A stretch of 64,000 bases of DNA, taken from positions 256,001 to 320,000 of the forward strand of contig CALZFC010000112.1 in NCBI GenBank assembly GCA_945643635.1. Direction: 5' to 3'. The notes beneath the pieces are model-generated. The model was not told the origin of the DNA. It worked only from the letters and a program-made list of their open reading frames with translations, and ran no database searches. Positions 53,497 through 64,000 of the stretch are shown here, in pieces. The position numbers and the translations under genes were made by a program. Every line of letters begins with the position of its first letter. Positions within the stretch are counted from its first letter, which is position 1. Source of the DNA: Allodiplogaster sudhausi. Lineage: Eukaryota; Nematoda; Chromadorea; Rhabditida; Diplogasteridae.

Positions 53497-53526
53497 CTTG
53501 CCTAACCTCTCTCTTTCTTCCTCTCA
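52820..53526. repeat. Composite minisatellite of CT tracts and CCTTGCCTAACC units
   Basis: Pure CT runs are separated by CTCCTTGCCTAACCTCT motifs, about ten in all. A block of about 65 bp (CCGATCCTAACCTTCTTCTC, then TCAGATTCTCTAGACCC) occurs twice, at about 52842 and 53103. It abuts the 3' end of the membrane-protein gene and may include its 3' UTR. Confidence 0.85.
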
Positions 53527-55540
53527 TCATCGCCACTCGCTGCCTCGATACTCGTTGCCTCCTCGGTAGTAGTGCAGTGCATCGGCGAGAGTGAAGACGA
53601 GCAGCAGCGAGAGGGGCATCACGAAGAAGCAGAGGGCGCAGAGCGCGAGCAGTTGCTTGCCTGCGTGGCCATTTAATCTTACCGCACAAACCTTATTTGA
53701 ACTCCAATTATCAAAGCTGTTTCCTTAAATAGTTAAAATTCGCCTCCTCTGGCAATCGTTACAACTTGAAATACACGCATGTGGGCTGAAGAGGACAGAG
53801 ATGGAGAGAAAGAGTGAGGGGGAAATATTAAAAGACAACTTAAAGAGAGAAATCGAGAGAGAGAGAGAAATAAGAGAGAGAAAGAGGGTGAGCGATAGAA
53901 AGAGAGGGCAGCGAGAGAGAGGGAGAAAGAAAGAGATGGCGGGAGGGTTGAATACCCGAACCGGTGACGAGGTTGAGCGGTTGCTGATAGAGCGGACGCT
54001 GCGGCGATGATGGCGTCGCGAACTTAGCCGGGAGCTCCTCTGAAAAGGCGGGAAACAGAAAAATGTAAAAATTTGAACTACTTTATCCCACTGTGCCAGA
54101 CTTCGACCTAATTCGTGGAGATACCGTATTTTCTCTATTAGTAGCCCCGGGGGTACTATTTTTCAATACACTTGCGAGGGTAGTGTTTTCAATATGATAA
54201 ACTTAAGGTTTGATAACAACATTGTATTATAAAAAATGAATCACCCCTGACATATCTGTATTCCCGCAGTTCTTGAACGAAATTGCAATCAGTTCAATCG
54301 TACTATGTATGTACATACATATTGTTCAATGATACGTTCAAGGAAGGGTACTAATAAATTGGGGGGGGGGGATTAATGGAGTAAATACGGTAATACTCTG
54401 TGAGAAAAAAAATGTAAAAAAAAAAGCTCATAAGAATAAAAAAAAAAAAGAATTTTTTGAAGCGGGACATGTTAGTGACAACTGCACCATTCGGGAGGCA
54501 AAAATAAATCAAAAGGTGGTGTCCGTAGTAGTTACGCTATCTCTTCTACCTCTCTCGTTCTCTCTATCTCTCTCACTCTCTCTTTTCTCTCTCTCTCTCA
54601 TAACTCACCTCTTGTCTCCTGTCCGGGAGATTCTTCTGAAATTCCAAAAAAAAATCTTAACACATATGACGCTTTTCTGTATGACCAGATATTTTTGTAA
54701 TGATAGCATTCGTTTCCTAGAGAATGCAGACGAAATGAACAGACATTCGCTATAATCAGGCTTAGTCGGGCGAACAAGCAAAAAAAGCGGAAGAGGAGTA
54801 ATCTAAAGAGATATGACCGTAATCGGATGGAGCCTAATTCTTTGTGAATAACACATAAACACGCTGTTCTCTCTGACCCGCTCTCTCCTGCTCTGACTCT
54901 CTCAGCCAAACGGCATGGTAAAGAGAGAGAAGAGGAAGTCGGAAGAAAAAGAATCCCTCGTGCTCCTTTTTAGCTTCCTCTTGGCCCCCTGGGCGTCCAA
55001 ACCTGGCATGGGGTAGAGCGGCGGCGGCGCGAAGAGGGTCGGCCGCGTGCGAGGGGGCAACGGCTTCGTGACTCCGCTGTAGTAGCTGCTCATGTCAGGG
55101 TCCCTTGGTGGGAGCGAGGTAGAAGAGGAGATCAATCAGTTGGTCAATCGACACAAGCGAGCAATTACCATGTCTCTCTTTCTCTTTCTTTCCCTTCTCT
55201 CTATCTCTCCCTGTCTCTCGGTCTCTCTCTCTCTCTCCCTTCTCCTATCTCTTCCGTTCTCTATCTCGGTCTCTCTTTCTTTCCCTCTCTTATCTTCTCT
55301 CTGATCGGTCTCTCTCTTCCTGACCCACCTCAGATTGGGATTGAGTGACGTGGCGAACATGTCGGGCAGCTCGTGCTCGAGGTCGATCGACGTGTACTTT
55401 GGCAGCGGGCGCCGTGGCCCCGAAGCTGGCGGCACTGCTCCGCCGCCGTTTTTTGGCGCCGCGCCACAATTTTTTGGTACGGCGCCAGCGTTAGATCCGC
55501 CACCGCCGGCAGACGACGACGACGTTCCGTCGCCTTCCAT
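53527..55540 (-). CDS. Uncharacterised single-pass membrane protein, five exons, 185 aa
   Basis: Exons in order: 55540-55329, 55103-55003, 54635-54609 (27 nt), 54039-53956, 53660-53527; phases agree and the total is 186 codons. Residues 1-48 are low complexity, Gly/Ser/Ala/Pro-rich. Residues 49-104 (YTSIDLEHELPDMFATSLNP, MSSYYSGVTKPLPPRTRP, APPPLYPMP) look like a conserved cytosolic proline-rich part. One hydrophobic helix spans about 144-167 (LLALCALCFFVMPLSLLLVF), followed by an 18-residue tail (ALHYYRGGNEYRGSEWR). There is no N-terminal signal peptide, so the membrane segment near the C-terminus would act as a signal anchor. The ATG lies 10 nt after a TTTGTGTCAG acceptor, so a leader intron or trans-splicing is possible. 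I do not recognise the family. Confidence 0.75.
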
Positions 55541-55549
55541 GTTTGAACC

Positions 55550-56574
55550 CTGACACAAAGGGAAACTTTTACTTTTGAAGCAAAAAAAAACAATTTGGAA
55601 GAATACGACAGGTGCGAAAGGGATTTAGTGTAAAGTATCAAATAATTAGAAGCGGATTTCACACACTCTGAAACGGCAGGAGAGCGAGCGAGCTTAAGCG
55701 GTGTTCAATACTCAGATTTGAATTAAAACTGCCATTCCAATCGCTTTTCGCTTTTTTGAACTATTTAAATGACATAATGAAAATAGAAGAAAAAGGATCA
55801 ACAAAATACACACAAACATATGTCTACGTAGTATATACCTTTGAGTAAAGGGCAAGGGAGGAAGGGAATTGAGTTGCGGGCAAAACCACTCGTAAACATT
55901 GATTTGTAGCTTGAATAATTTTTTTTTCGTTTTTCGTTTGTCGAAATACAAGTTAAATAGTATGTAGGAAAAGAATAAATTCGCCGGTTAATTTTCTTCC
56001 TTTTAAACCTGCGAGTCGGTGGATGTTGACGAGCGAGGTTACGCGTGAGAAAGAAGCCACCAAACCGGGACGGCTTAGGGGAGACGGTCGGCGGAGATTG
56101 GGATATGGCAGAAAGGGGGCCAGGGTGGGAGTAGAGCGGAGTGATCAAGTGAAGACCCCTCCCTTCAGCAGATCAACCCGGAAAGGAGAGATTCGACGAT
56201 GGACGACGATGACGATGACGTCAGCAAGTACAAGCAGAGAGAGAGAGAGACAGTGAGAGATGGAGAGAGAGAGAGGGAGGGAGAGAGAAACGAGAGGGGG
56301 GAGTATTCCCGGGGAGAAGTCCTCTGTCGAAGACCGATGTTCTATTTTTTCCCTGTTCGGGGGGAGAGTGGCGTCGATTTTTAGCAATGCAGAAGTGAGA
56401 GAAGAAGGCGAAGACGGAAAGGAAATGGCTCTTTTTCTCTCTTTCTCTCTGCCACTCGCACTCTCCTCCTCTTCTCTCACAGCTTCTTCCCTTTCGTGCA
56501 AGATGACTGTTCTCCGCCCGCTTCGACCCCCGCCCAGGGGAGGAACTGATTTGGAGAAGGCATAGGCAAGGGGG

Positions 56575-56612
<38 letters not shown>

Positions 56613-56689
56613 ACGAGACGGGCAGACGGCTTTGGGAACGATAGAGAGAGAGGGAGAGTGAGCGAGAGAGCGAGTGAGAGAGCGAGAGT

Positions 56690-56743
<54 letters not shown>

Positions 56744-57037
56744 GGAGGGAGAGGGAGAGATGGCACAAAATCATGACAGCTATAGGTAAAGGAAAATAAA
56801 AATCAAAGATAGCGCAGCGATCATGATTTATGCGAACAATATAAGCCTGGTCCATGTTGAAAGCATTTCTTTAGTCCTTCTTGCCTGACATTACCATTCA
56901 GAATCTTTTGCTAACTGACTCTTTTTGGATTTTCATTTAAAGAAGTGATGTAGTCGGGATCATTCAGCGATAACTTGCAAATATTCCCGCCGTGATTTCT
57001 CTCTTCCCCTCTCATTCTCACTCTCCCGCTCTCTATC

Positions 57038-57101
<64 letters not shown>

Positions 57102-57759
57102 TTGTTATTCTCTAGCCGTTTTTACGTCATACCCTATGGATCGAAACCAAACATGCCATTCAACTAGCAAATGATGAAGCTCTCTCTCTCTTTCCACTTT
57201 TATGAATGAAGCCATGGAGCGGACAAATAACAAGTACTAATACATTGTCCTCGACAATCAGGATGGATCCATTGTCAACCTGCATTGATGATGAACAACG
57301 AAGAGAGGCCCCATTTCGGATAAACGTTGTCTATTTATTAAACATTTACTTGTGAATCAGTGCGCTTTACCATTTTGATTCGTTACATTTTTCACTTCAT
57401 CCTTCTCTCTCTCATCTCTCACTCCCTCTGTCTCTATGCTAAATGTTTGATTCCGGTTGTACAATGTCATATGGATATTACCTTGCGTAAAATAGCATAT
57501 CGATTGATTAGTCGATCGTTATGTGGTCGGTTTACTTCTAAAAGAAGGTTTTGTATGAATTCTGCGTTCTTGGCACAATGCCAGCAATGAGTCATGCAAG
57601 ACACTTGGCTAGTGTCAGACCATTAGGAAAGCAACGAAGACGAATAAAAGGCACATGATGGGGGGGGGAGCACAGACGAAGTTGCCTTTAATACTTCTCT
57701 CTCCATCTTTCACTCTGTCACTCGTTCTGTTTATATCTCTCTCCCTCTTACTCTCTCTC

Positions 57760-57797
<38 letters not shown>

Positions 57798-58323
57798 GCC
57801 AGACGAAGAACTATTTGTCTACATCTACTCGATGCACGATCGCACTTTCCGCTAAAGTTTAGAGCATACCCTTTGGGAGTACAAGCCATGCCACAATCAG
57901 CCGCAGAGGGAAGTAATCATTTCGAAATTCATGGCAGAGAGCGAGAGACTAGGAGAGTGAGAGGGAAAGAGACTAAGAGGGAGAAAGAGACTAATTGTAA
58001 GAGAGAGGAAGAGAGTGAGAGAGAAAGACTAAGAGAGAGGGAAAGAGACTAAGAGCGAGGAAGAGAGTGAGAAAGAGAACGAGACTAAGAGAGAGAAAGA
58101 GACTAAGAGAGAGGAAGAGAGTGGGAGGGAGGAAGAGAGTGAGAGGGGGAGGGAGACAGTGAGAGAGAGGCATTGAGATGGAGACAGAGAGTTTGTAAAA
58201 CAGACCTTAAAAAGTTTAAAAGAACGTTTAAAAAAAAACTTGTTTTAAGTATGATTCCGTATCGAGGCGCTCGCAGCCGTTCGATCCATATCCCCATGGC
58301 TCGTTGGCGTACTTATGCGATTT
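55550..58323. other. 5' flank of the membrane-protein gene, then microsatellite spacer
   Basis: About 55980-56560 is GC-richer with CpGs (55-bp stretches at 56040-56130 and 56460-56560) and may hold the minus-strand promoter. Long GA runs follow at 56578-56610 and 56640-56760, CT runs at 57040-57100 and 57730-57790, and GA-rich sequence at 57930-58170. No gene is supported. Confidence 0.5.
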
Positions 58324-59466
58324 TATTCGGGTAGTTTTTGATGCATGATTTTTCAGTATTCTAGAGCATCTCTGCGATTCCGTTTTGATCTATCCGCTAT
58401 TTATTCACAAGTGTTTACATATTGCCTGCCCCCAGTTCACGATCCATGCACTCGGCCTGAGATGCAGACGGTTCAGGAGGATAAAATCGATCATTTACTA
58501 ATATACCTATTTCAATAATGATTTTAATATATTTGCAGGTCATCACTGAACTAATTTAGATGGTAATTTGAGCTGTTAAAATTAGGTGCTATCTATTTGT
58601 GCACACTCTGAACACCACGGTCAACTTTGGTCTTCAGCCCAGACGCACTTATAGTGATGCTGTGCAAGGGTCCGTGTTCCAAAAGCGGTTTTGCGAATCT
58701 CATATGATAGATCATAGGCTTTTATACCTTCAGAAGCCCTATTTCATCCCTGTCTTCATGAACCCACAAGATACAGTAGATCGTTTGAATGTACCCGTGT
58801 CATAGAGTAGTAAGTTGACCTACAAGACAAGAAAGTAATCCCGAAAAGCTTAACATCGAATCAAAAATCACATTAATCGGTACAGACGAGTGTTCAGCAA
58901 GCGTCTAAATAACTATTAGATAATTTAATGTTCTGATTGATCTAGAACCAAACGTTGTCAAATACACAACGTATATACTACTATGCCACGGGTACATTCA
59001 AACGATCTACTGTATCTTGTGGGTTCATGAAGACAAGGATGAAATAGGGCTTCCGAAGGTATAAAAGCCTATGATCTATCATTTGAGATTGGCAAAACCG
59101 CTTTTGGAACACGGACCCCTGCACAGCATCACTATAAGTGCCTCTGGGCTGAGGACCAAAGTTGACCGCGGTGTTCAGAGTGTGCACAAATAGATAGCAC
59201 CTAATTTTAACAGCTCAAATAACCATCTAAATTAGTTCAGTGATGACCTGCAAATATATTAAAATCATTATTGAAATAGGTATATTAGTAAATGATCGAT
59301 TTTATCCTCCTGAACCGTCTGCATCTCAGGCCGAGTGCATGGATCGTGAACTGGGGGCAGGCAACATGTAAACACTTGTGAATAAATAGCGATTAGATCA
59401 AAACGGAATCTCAGAGATGCTCTAGAATACTGAAAAATCATGCATCAAATAAAAACTACCCGAATA
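58324..59466. repeat. Large inverted repeat, arms about 482 bp, spacer 175 bp
   Basis: 58324-58805 is nearly identical to the reverse complement of 58981-59466; differences are scattered single bases and short indels. The same short frame (MHTLNT..., 68 codons) appears on opposite strands as a consequence. The arms show no similarity I recognise to a transposase. The transcript of this locus would form a hairpin of almost 500 bp. Confidence 0.93.
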
Positions 59467-59640
59467 TCCAAGAAACAACCCACTTTGTTCAGCACGCCTA
59501 AATGTGCACCTCGGGTGATATGACTTATTGATTTTTTTCTCGCCTTGTAGTCGATCTATGAAATCAATATTCTGGTACTAATAATCTGACAGCATAAACA
59601 AGGAACCCTGAAAATTTCATTAACGTTCATTTTCTTTGAA

Positions 59641-59692
59641 AGAAATTATGCACGAAAAACCAAAAGTTAATAGAATTTTGACCGGCACTGTA
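59641..59692 (-). mobile_element. Possible solo end of a Tc1/mariner-like element
   Basis: On the minus strand the sequence begins TA-CAGTGCCGGTCAAAATTC, resembling terminal repeats of Tc1/mariner elements and their TA target. No matching opposite end was found within the window, so it would be a truncated copy. It adjoins the large inverted repeat, which may be part of the same element. Confidence 0.35.
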
Positions 59693-59699
59693 TGAACAT

Positions 59700-59929
59700 A
59701 TTTATCAAAATAGTAGTGAATCTGACGTTAGATAATTGTATTATTTGTTATGAAACCTCGTAACATGTTTTAGAAAAGTAGCAACAATGGCAAAATCTGG
59801 GGAACATGGGACCTCAGCCTCGGCCTGTGGAAGAAACAGCATGAGTGAGGGAGTGGGAGGGATGGAGATAAAGAGCTAGAGAGAGAGAGAACATCAAAAT
59901 GAGAAAAGACGGGGATTGAGAGAACATCG

Positions 59930-59968
<39 letters not shown>

Positions 59969-60321
59969 GAATCAGGATAGGCTTGAACTGCTTCCTTGCC
60001 ACGTTGGCACAACACAAGGCAGAGGCAGATGGGACGACTCCATGGAAGTTGTGCACTCTTCTTATTCACTTTAATTCCCTAATTCTTATCCTCCTTCAAA
60101 TATCTCTCTGTCTTTCTTTGCCTTCTCAACCTGTCTCTCTCACTCTCTCGCTCTCTCTGTATCTCTTTCATTCTCCCGCACTCCTTCCGAATCCGAAACC
60201 ATTCTACGCCACGCCAGTACAAATTCTCTGGCATCTCTCTTCTTTCCGGGAAGAGGTCATGAAGTCATTCTCACATCTACGCAAAGAGGGATGACGGGGA
60301 GAGCAATTCTGATAGGGATAT

Positions 60322-60365
<44 letters not shown>

Positions 60366-61798
60366 AGAGAAAGAGCGAGATGGTTTGACAGAAAGAGAGA
60401 GAGAGATATGGAGTAAGAGAGAAATGGAATGGCTAGAGAGAGATAGAGACAGAGGGGAGTGATAGTGTGGAATATGCCAGAGAAAGAACGGATATGGAAC
60501 GCGCTTAAGCTCGAATGCGGCAGCAGCTGTCTCCACCGTGCGAATTCTCGTCCTCTAAACCCGCTTAAATCTCAGTTATTTTCTCTTTCCCCTTATCTCT
60601 CCTTTCCTTTCTCACTATTTCTATCTAATAATCTTTCTTTTCTAAATATATTCAAGACAATATACGAATACTGTTTCTCTCCTCACCATATTTCACTGTT
60701 GAAAACATTAAACGCGCTTATCAGCAATTTCAAAAAGACCAGAAAACCTTCTTTCTTTTACAGGTTACGATACTTCATTACACCGTATCTTCTCACTTAC
60801 AATTAGACTACATGAGCCAGGCTTCCCTCCCTAGCCTAAAAAAATTTAATCCCACTTCCGAATACAATTCCCTCCATCTCATAAAGTTTTTCTGCTTGGT
60901 TTGGAAAATTGTGCTATCTGCTTCGGCTCTTTCGACTAACAACTTCATTCAACAAAGACTTTACATCCCCCCGACATGTCAAGTTGAACAATGAGAAACA
61001 GTTCTTACTTATTCCTTTCATTCAACCAACCACCTTGAGCAATCCAACAATGTTCGTAACGGCATTAAAAAAAACGAGAGCGGCGCATATATAGATATAA
61101 TTTATCTGCTTATGTCAAAAAATTCAGACAAATAAAACAATTTTGTGCGTGGGAGGAAGATGATTAACCGGGGCTCGGCTGGCAACGGCAAATGGGGACA
61201 GGATCGGGGAGAACCAGTGAGGGGCCGTATACCCCTTTCACGAACCACACCGACCCAGCCTAGACGCCTCACCAAACCAAGACCCCCAACACAGAACAAC
61301 ACGGCAATGCAAGTGCATTAGCCAACAAAGGCAGGAAAGGACGAGCCCAGAATAGGTGGAATCAAGGGGGGGGGGGGTGGGAGAGGGAGCGAACAGACCG
61401 AGAAAAACAGAGCATCCACAATGTTGGCTTTCATCTGAAACGATTCGTGAATCCGCAACATGTTATTCACCTAATCAATATTCATAATAGGAAATGAGAA
61501 TTAACGCGAGAAAGGACGAATAGCGGTGAGGATTAGAGAAGGACTGTAATCAACATTAGATAACACATCTGGGGTTGACGGCTTAGAAGAAAGAGGCAAC
61601 GAAAAGGAGAAAGAGAGAAAGGTGGGCAGAAGGACAAAAACACAACAGGGGGGGGGGGGGGGCGTGCTGAAATAGGCCAAGGCAGGAGAAGAAGGTAGAA
61701 GAGTTGAAAAGGGACTCCACGGAAAGTCCACTTTGCTCCTTCTTCTCTCTTCCCCAATTCTTCGAGAAACTTCTCAAATTCACTGCCTGCTCGCCATC
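59700..61798. other. Spacer and 3' flank of eIF5A
   Basis: GA runs at 59930-59962 and 60325-60360 with CT-rich sequence between. Short unique islands at about 59975-60060 and 60470-60550 have coding-like composition but no assembled gene. G-runs occur at 61367-61377 and 61650-61662. The eIF5A 3' UTR must lie at the right edge. Confidence 0.45.
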
Positions 61799-63227
61799 TT
61801 AGTTGTCCTTCGGCATGTTCTTGAAGCCGAGAATCATTTCTTCTCCGCAAGCAGCGACCACGGAGACCTGCAAATACAGCAAAATTCTCATTTGAAGGGA
61901 ACATATGATGAACTCATTACTGTGATTTTCTTCAAATCTACGTTATAGCGAAAAACAGACTATACCGAATACTGACTGGCCGCCACAATGAGCTTCTGTA
62001 TACGAGGCAAAATACCAAGTAAGGTATAAATTGCTCATGAAATAGTTGATACGACCATGGTGCCCTTACAATGTTCTTCCCCCCCCTCACCATGATGCCT
62101 CCCTCGTCCTTCTCGAATGCAGCGCGGATCTGATCTCCGACGTCTCCCTCCGGCAGCTTCAGATCCTCCTTGGTGTCGCACGACTCCGGGTCCATCAGAG
62201 TGACGTAGCCGTCATCGATTCCCATGAGCTGCAGTTATCATTATGAGCATCTAACAACTTTTGCCCCATATTTCTTTGCAATAGAAGCAGGGAATAAAAA
62301 GCTATTGTCCAAATCCCAGTAAAACAGGGTGGGGAACGATGAACTGTCATAGGAAACCAGGGGAGGGTTGATTCAAAAAAGATTCTATCAAATTATTCCT
62401 CAAAAACATTGGCCTTTGAGGTACTCCAAAATAAGGATGAGTCGGTCAAATCGGTAGTACCTTGTTTCCTATCGACAGAAGAATAAAAAAAAAGCCTCCT
62501 ATTCAGCGAATACGACAATATGTGACTAAATAAATTATCCAATTCTTTGCGAAAGACGATATTAAGCTGTGAGAAATGAAGAGGGGACGCTTTTATCGTC
62601 AATCAAACAATAATTAAAGTTGGCTGAGAAGCAAATGAAACATTGGATATCCAATGAATAGAGCAATGCATCTAGTTGACTTCTCCCCTGGAGAGGACAA
62701 TCCCCTTGGAAAAGGGGAGTTAACATACCATGTACTCCTTGCGCTTGACCACGGGGACATCCATGTTGTGGGTGGAGGGGCAGATGTCTTCGAGCTTCTT
62801 GCCGGTGAAGATGTCGAGAGCGATGAGATGGACCTTGGCGTGGCCGTGCTTGCCCGTCTTCGACGTGGACATCTCGACGACCTGGCAGAGCAGAGGCACT
62901 CCATTAAACAAATCAATGATATCGTGATAAGAGGCCAACCAAGAATTAAATATTTACAACAACTTCGCATCATTGTGGCCCCGAAAAAAAAGTTTTGTTA
63001 TTTTGTTCCGTACAAATGAACCAGAATTGGAAGGACTAGTATGTAATAGCAGATTCAAGGATATGAAATAAATAGGCATCTTGATGAAAAGAAGAGACCT
63101 TGCACGGGCGTCCCTTAATCATGACATGCTCGTTCTTGCGGAGAGCCGAGCACTGCTTCGGGAAGGTGGCGGCGGCGCCCGACTCGGCGGCCACGAAGTG
63201 ATCGTCGTCGTGGTCGTGATCAGCCAT
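61799..63227 (-). CDS. EIF5A: Eukaryotic translation initiation factor 5A, four exons, 162 aa
   Basis: eIF5A binds the ribosomal E site and promotes peptide-bond formation at stalling sequences, and termination. Exons in order: 63227-63099, 62881-62729, 62228-62091, 61867-61799; 129, 153, 138 and 69 nt, all phase 0. The N-terminal domain has [20 protein letters not shown], then the hypusine loop [12 protein letters not shown], where Lys54 is the expected modified residue. [13 protein letters not shown] leads into the OB-fold C-terminal domain ([34 protein letters not shown]), ending GFKNMPKDN. The length is normal for the family (about 157-168). The N-terminus is Asp/His-rich (DHDHDDDH), which is unusual. 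Start chosen at the only ATG matching the family length. Confidence 0.97.
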
Positions 63228-64000
63228 TTCGCTTCTCTTGTCTTCGAGCCGCCACTAAGTGGATAGCGGGTTACCCTGAGGCTGCAACGGGCGGAAATTC
63301 CACTTGGAAATCATGTAATTCAGCGAAAAAACGCGAATTAAAAGACGTTATTCAGGAAAATAGCTAGTTCCATCCCAATTTTAACCAAAATCAAGTCTTC
63401 AGCATGATTAATACTAAAAAATTCCGACCAAGGAGCCAAAGAAAAAAAGGACCATCAGCAAGGCTTACGAGAATATTTAAGGCGAAGCCGATTTGTTAAA
63501 CGAGTTTTTAATATAATACATGGAAATGCAGCAAAGAACGCGTAAAAGTGCAAAACAACAGAGAAGAAACCATCGAAAACACCGCGGATCACCCCATCAA
63601 AGCGAGAGATGACCGCTCAGACTGAGTATCGCGACAAGGGCGCGGGTTGATGCGTAGTCAAACCAAAGAGCGCGCAAACGAACTGCATTTAAAATTCACA
63701 ATGCAGCACAGATTTGCAGCGCATTCTGTTAAACAGAAGAATGCTTAATTTTTCACCTTTTCCTAGAAAAGTAGGTTATAACAATTTTAAATGGCTCAAT
63801 TTGTAACTAATAATGGCCGTTTAGAGTGAAACATCTTCGTACGCATCTCTTCATTGCTGATAGCGAACCATTTCAGTTGATGCTGCGTTCACGACAACGG
63901 AAGAGAGATCTTTTAGAATATGGTTGTCATATTTCGAGCTGACTCTGCGACGAGAGCATGCAATTATTATTGCGTTTCTACGTACATGCAATTAGGATTA
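63228..64000 (-). promoter_or_regulatory. 5' flank of eIF5A
   Basis: About 120 bp of GC-rich leader, then AT-rich sequence. No TATA box close to the expected start was recognised and no further gene is visible to the window end. Confidence 0.4.

Larger units (their letters stand above)
35724..53526. repeat. Gene-poor tract dominated by (CT)n and (GA)n microsatellites
   Basis: CT-rich stretches on the plus strand (for example 36110-36200, 36980-37210, 39000-39720, 39880-40560, 43100-43400, 44640-44770, 46040-46250, 48850-49030, 49160-49220) alternate with GA-rich ones (37630-38110, 38720-38930, 41590-41750, 43630-43830, 47430-47660, 50390-50680). The long reading frames with Ser-Leu or Arg-Glu repeats are products of these tracts, not genes. 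Short unique islands of 60-150 bp lie between them; a few have coding-like composition but none could be assembled into a gene. AT-rich unique sequence without genes occupies about 40880-41460, 42030-42720, 45200-45780, 46440-46830 and 51200-52790. Confidence 0.8.

Noticed and set aside
52970..53500. Interstitial telomere repeat (GCCTAA)n
   Set aside because: The hexamer occurs singly inside a longer unit and never in tandem, so it is not telomeric sequence.
58599..59187. 68-codon frame present on both arms of the inverted repeat
   Set aside because: Its duplication follows from the palindrome; no start context or family support, and the differences include non-conservative changes.
60459..60560. 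Short coding-like island on the minus strand (TAAAAFELKRVPYP)
   Set aside because: Only about 20 codons, without a clear acceptor or partner exon; insufficient for a gene call.
61102..61302. 66-codon minus frame downstream of eIF5A
   Set aside because: Located where the eIF5A 3' UTR is expected; no domain and no splice connection to the eIF5A stop exon.

Overview
The window is animal (metazoan) nuclear DNA. Genes are interrupted by many short spliceosomal introns and encode typical eukaryotic proteins (Prp8, HEXIM, eIF5A, a C2H2 zinc-finger protein). One tRNA-Gly gene is present. Introns and spacers are saturated with (CT)n/(GA)n and some (AT)n microsatellites. I cannot fix the phylum. A HEXIM gene argues against a Caenorhabditis-like nematode; an invertebrate with a repeat-rich genome is my best guess (inference).

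Layout. 121-4984 (+): last 16 exons of the Prp8 splicing-factor gene, two of its introns with GC donors. 5909-10829 (+): a complete-looking DIRS-type tyrosine-recombinase retrotransposon with inverted terminal repeats, an internal complementary region, a spliced gag frame, RT-RNase H and tyrosine recombinase. 11628-15185 (-): an 11-exon, seven-finger zinc-finger protein. 15487-28962: a large non-coding repeat block, a near-identical tandem segmental duplication built of 55-bp and 35-bp arrays, with a 787-bp terminal-inverted-repeat element inserted in the second copy. 29033-29103 (+): tRNA-Gly(GCC). 30428-34268 (-): HEXIM-like P-TEFb regulator. About 36-53.5 kb: a gene-poor tract dominated by CT and GA microsatellites. 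53527-55540 (-): a 185-residue uncharacterised single-pass membrane protein. 58324-59466: a 480-bp-arm inverted repeat. 61799-63227 (-): complete eIF5A.

The host genes are mostly housekeeping RNA-processing, transcription and translation factors and do not form an obvious functional cluster. All spliced models were built by hand. The complete ones (zinc finger, membrane protein, eIF5A, retroelement gag) and the Prp8 3' part sum to whole numbers of codons, which supports the exon boundaries. HEXIM also does with the chosen boundaries, but one internal junction is ambiguous.

Most interesting: the DIRS element appears to use splicing as a switch. A GC-AG intron of about 3 kb would remove the RT-RNase H and recombinase frames and join gag to a basic C-terminal exon beyond the internal complementary region, whereas retention of that intron reads gag directly into RT. 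Second is the repeat block, which carries many exact TTGGC-N5-GCCAA (NFI-type) palindromes in three different spacer contexts.
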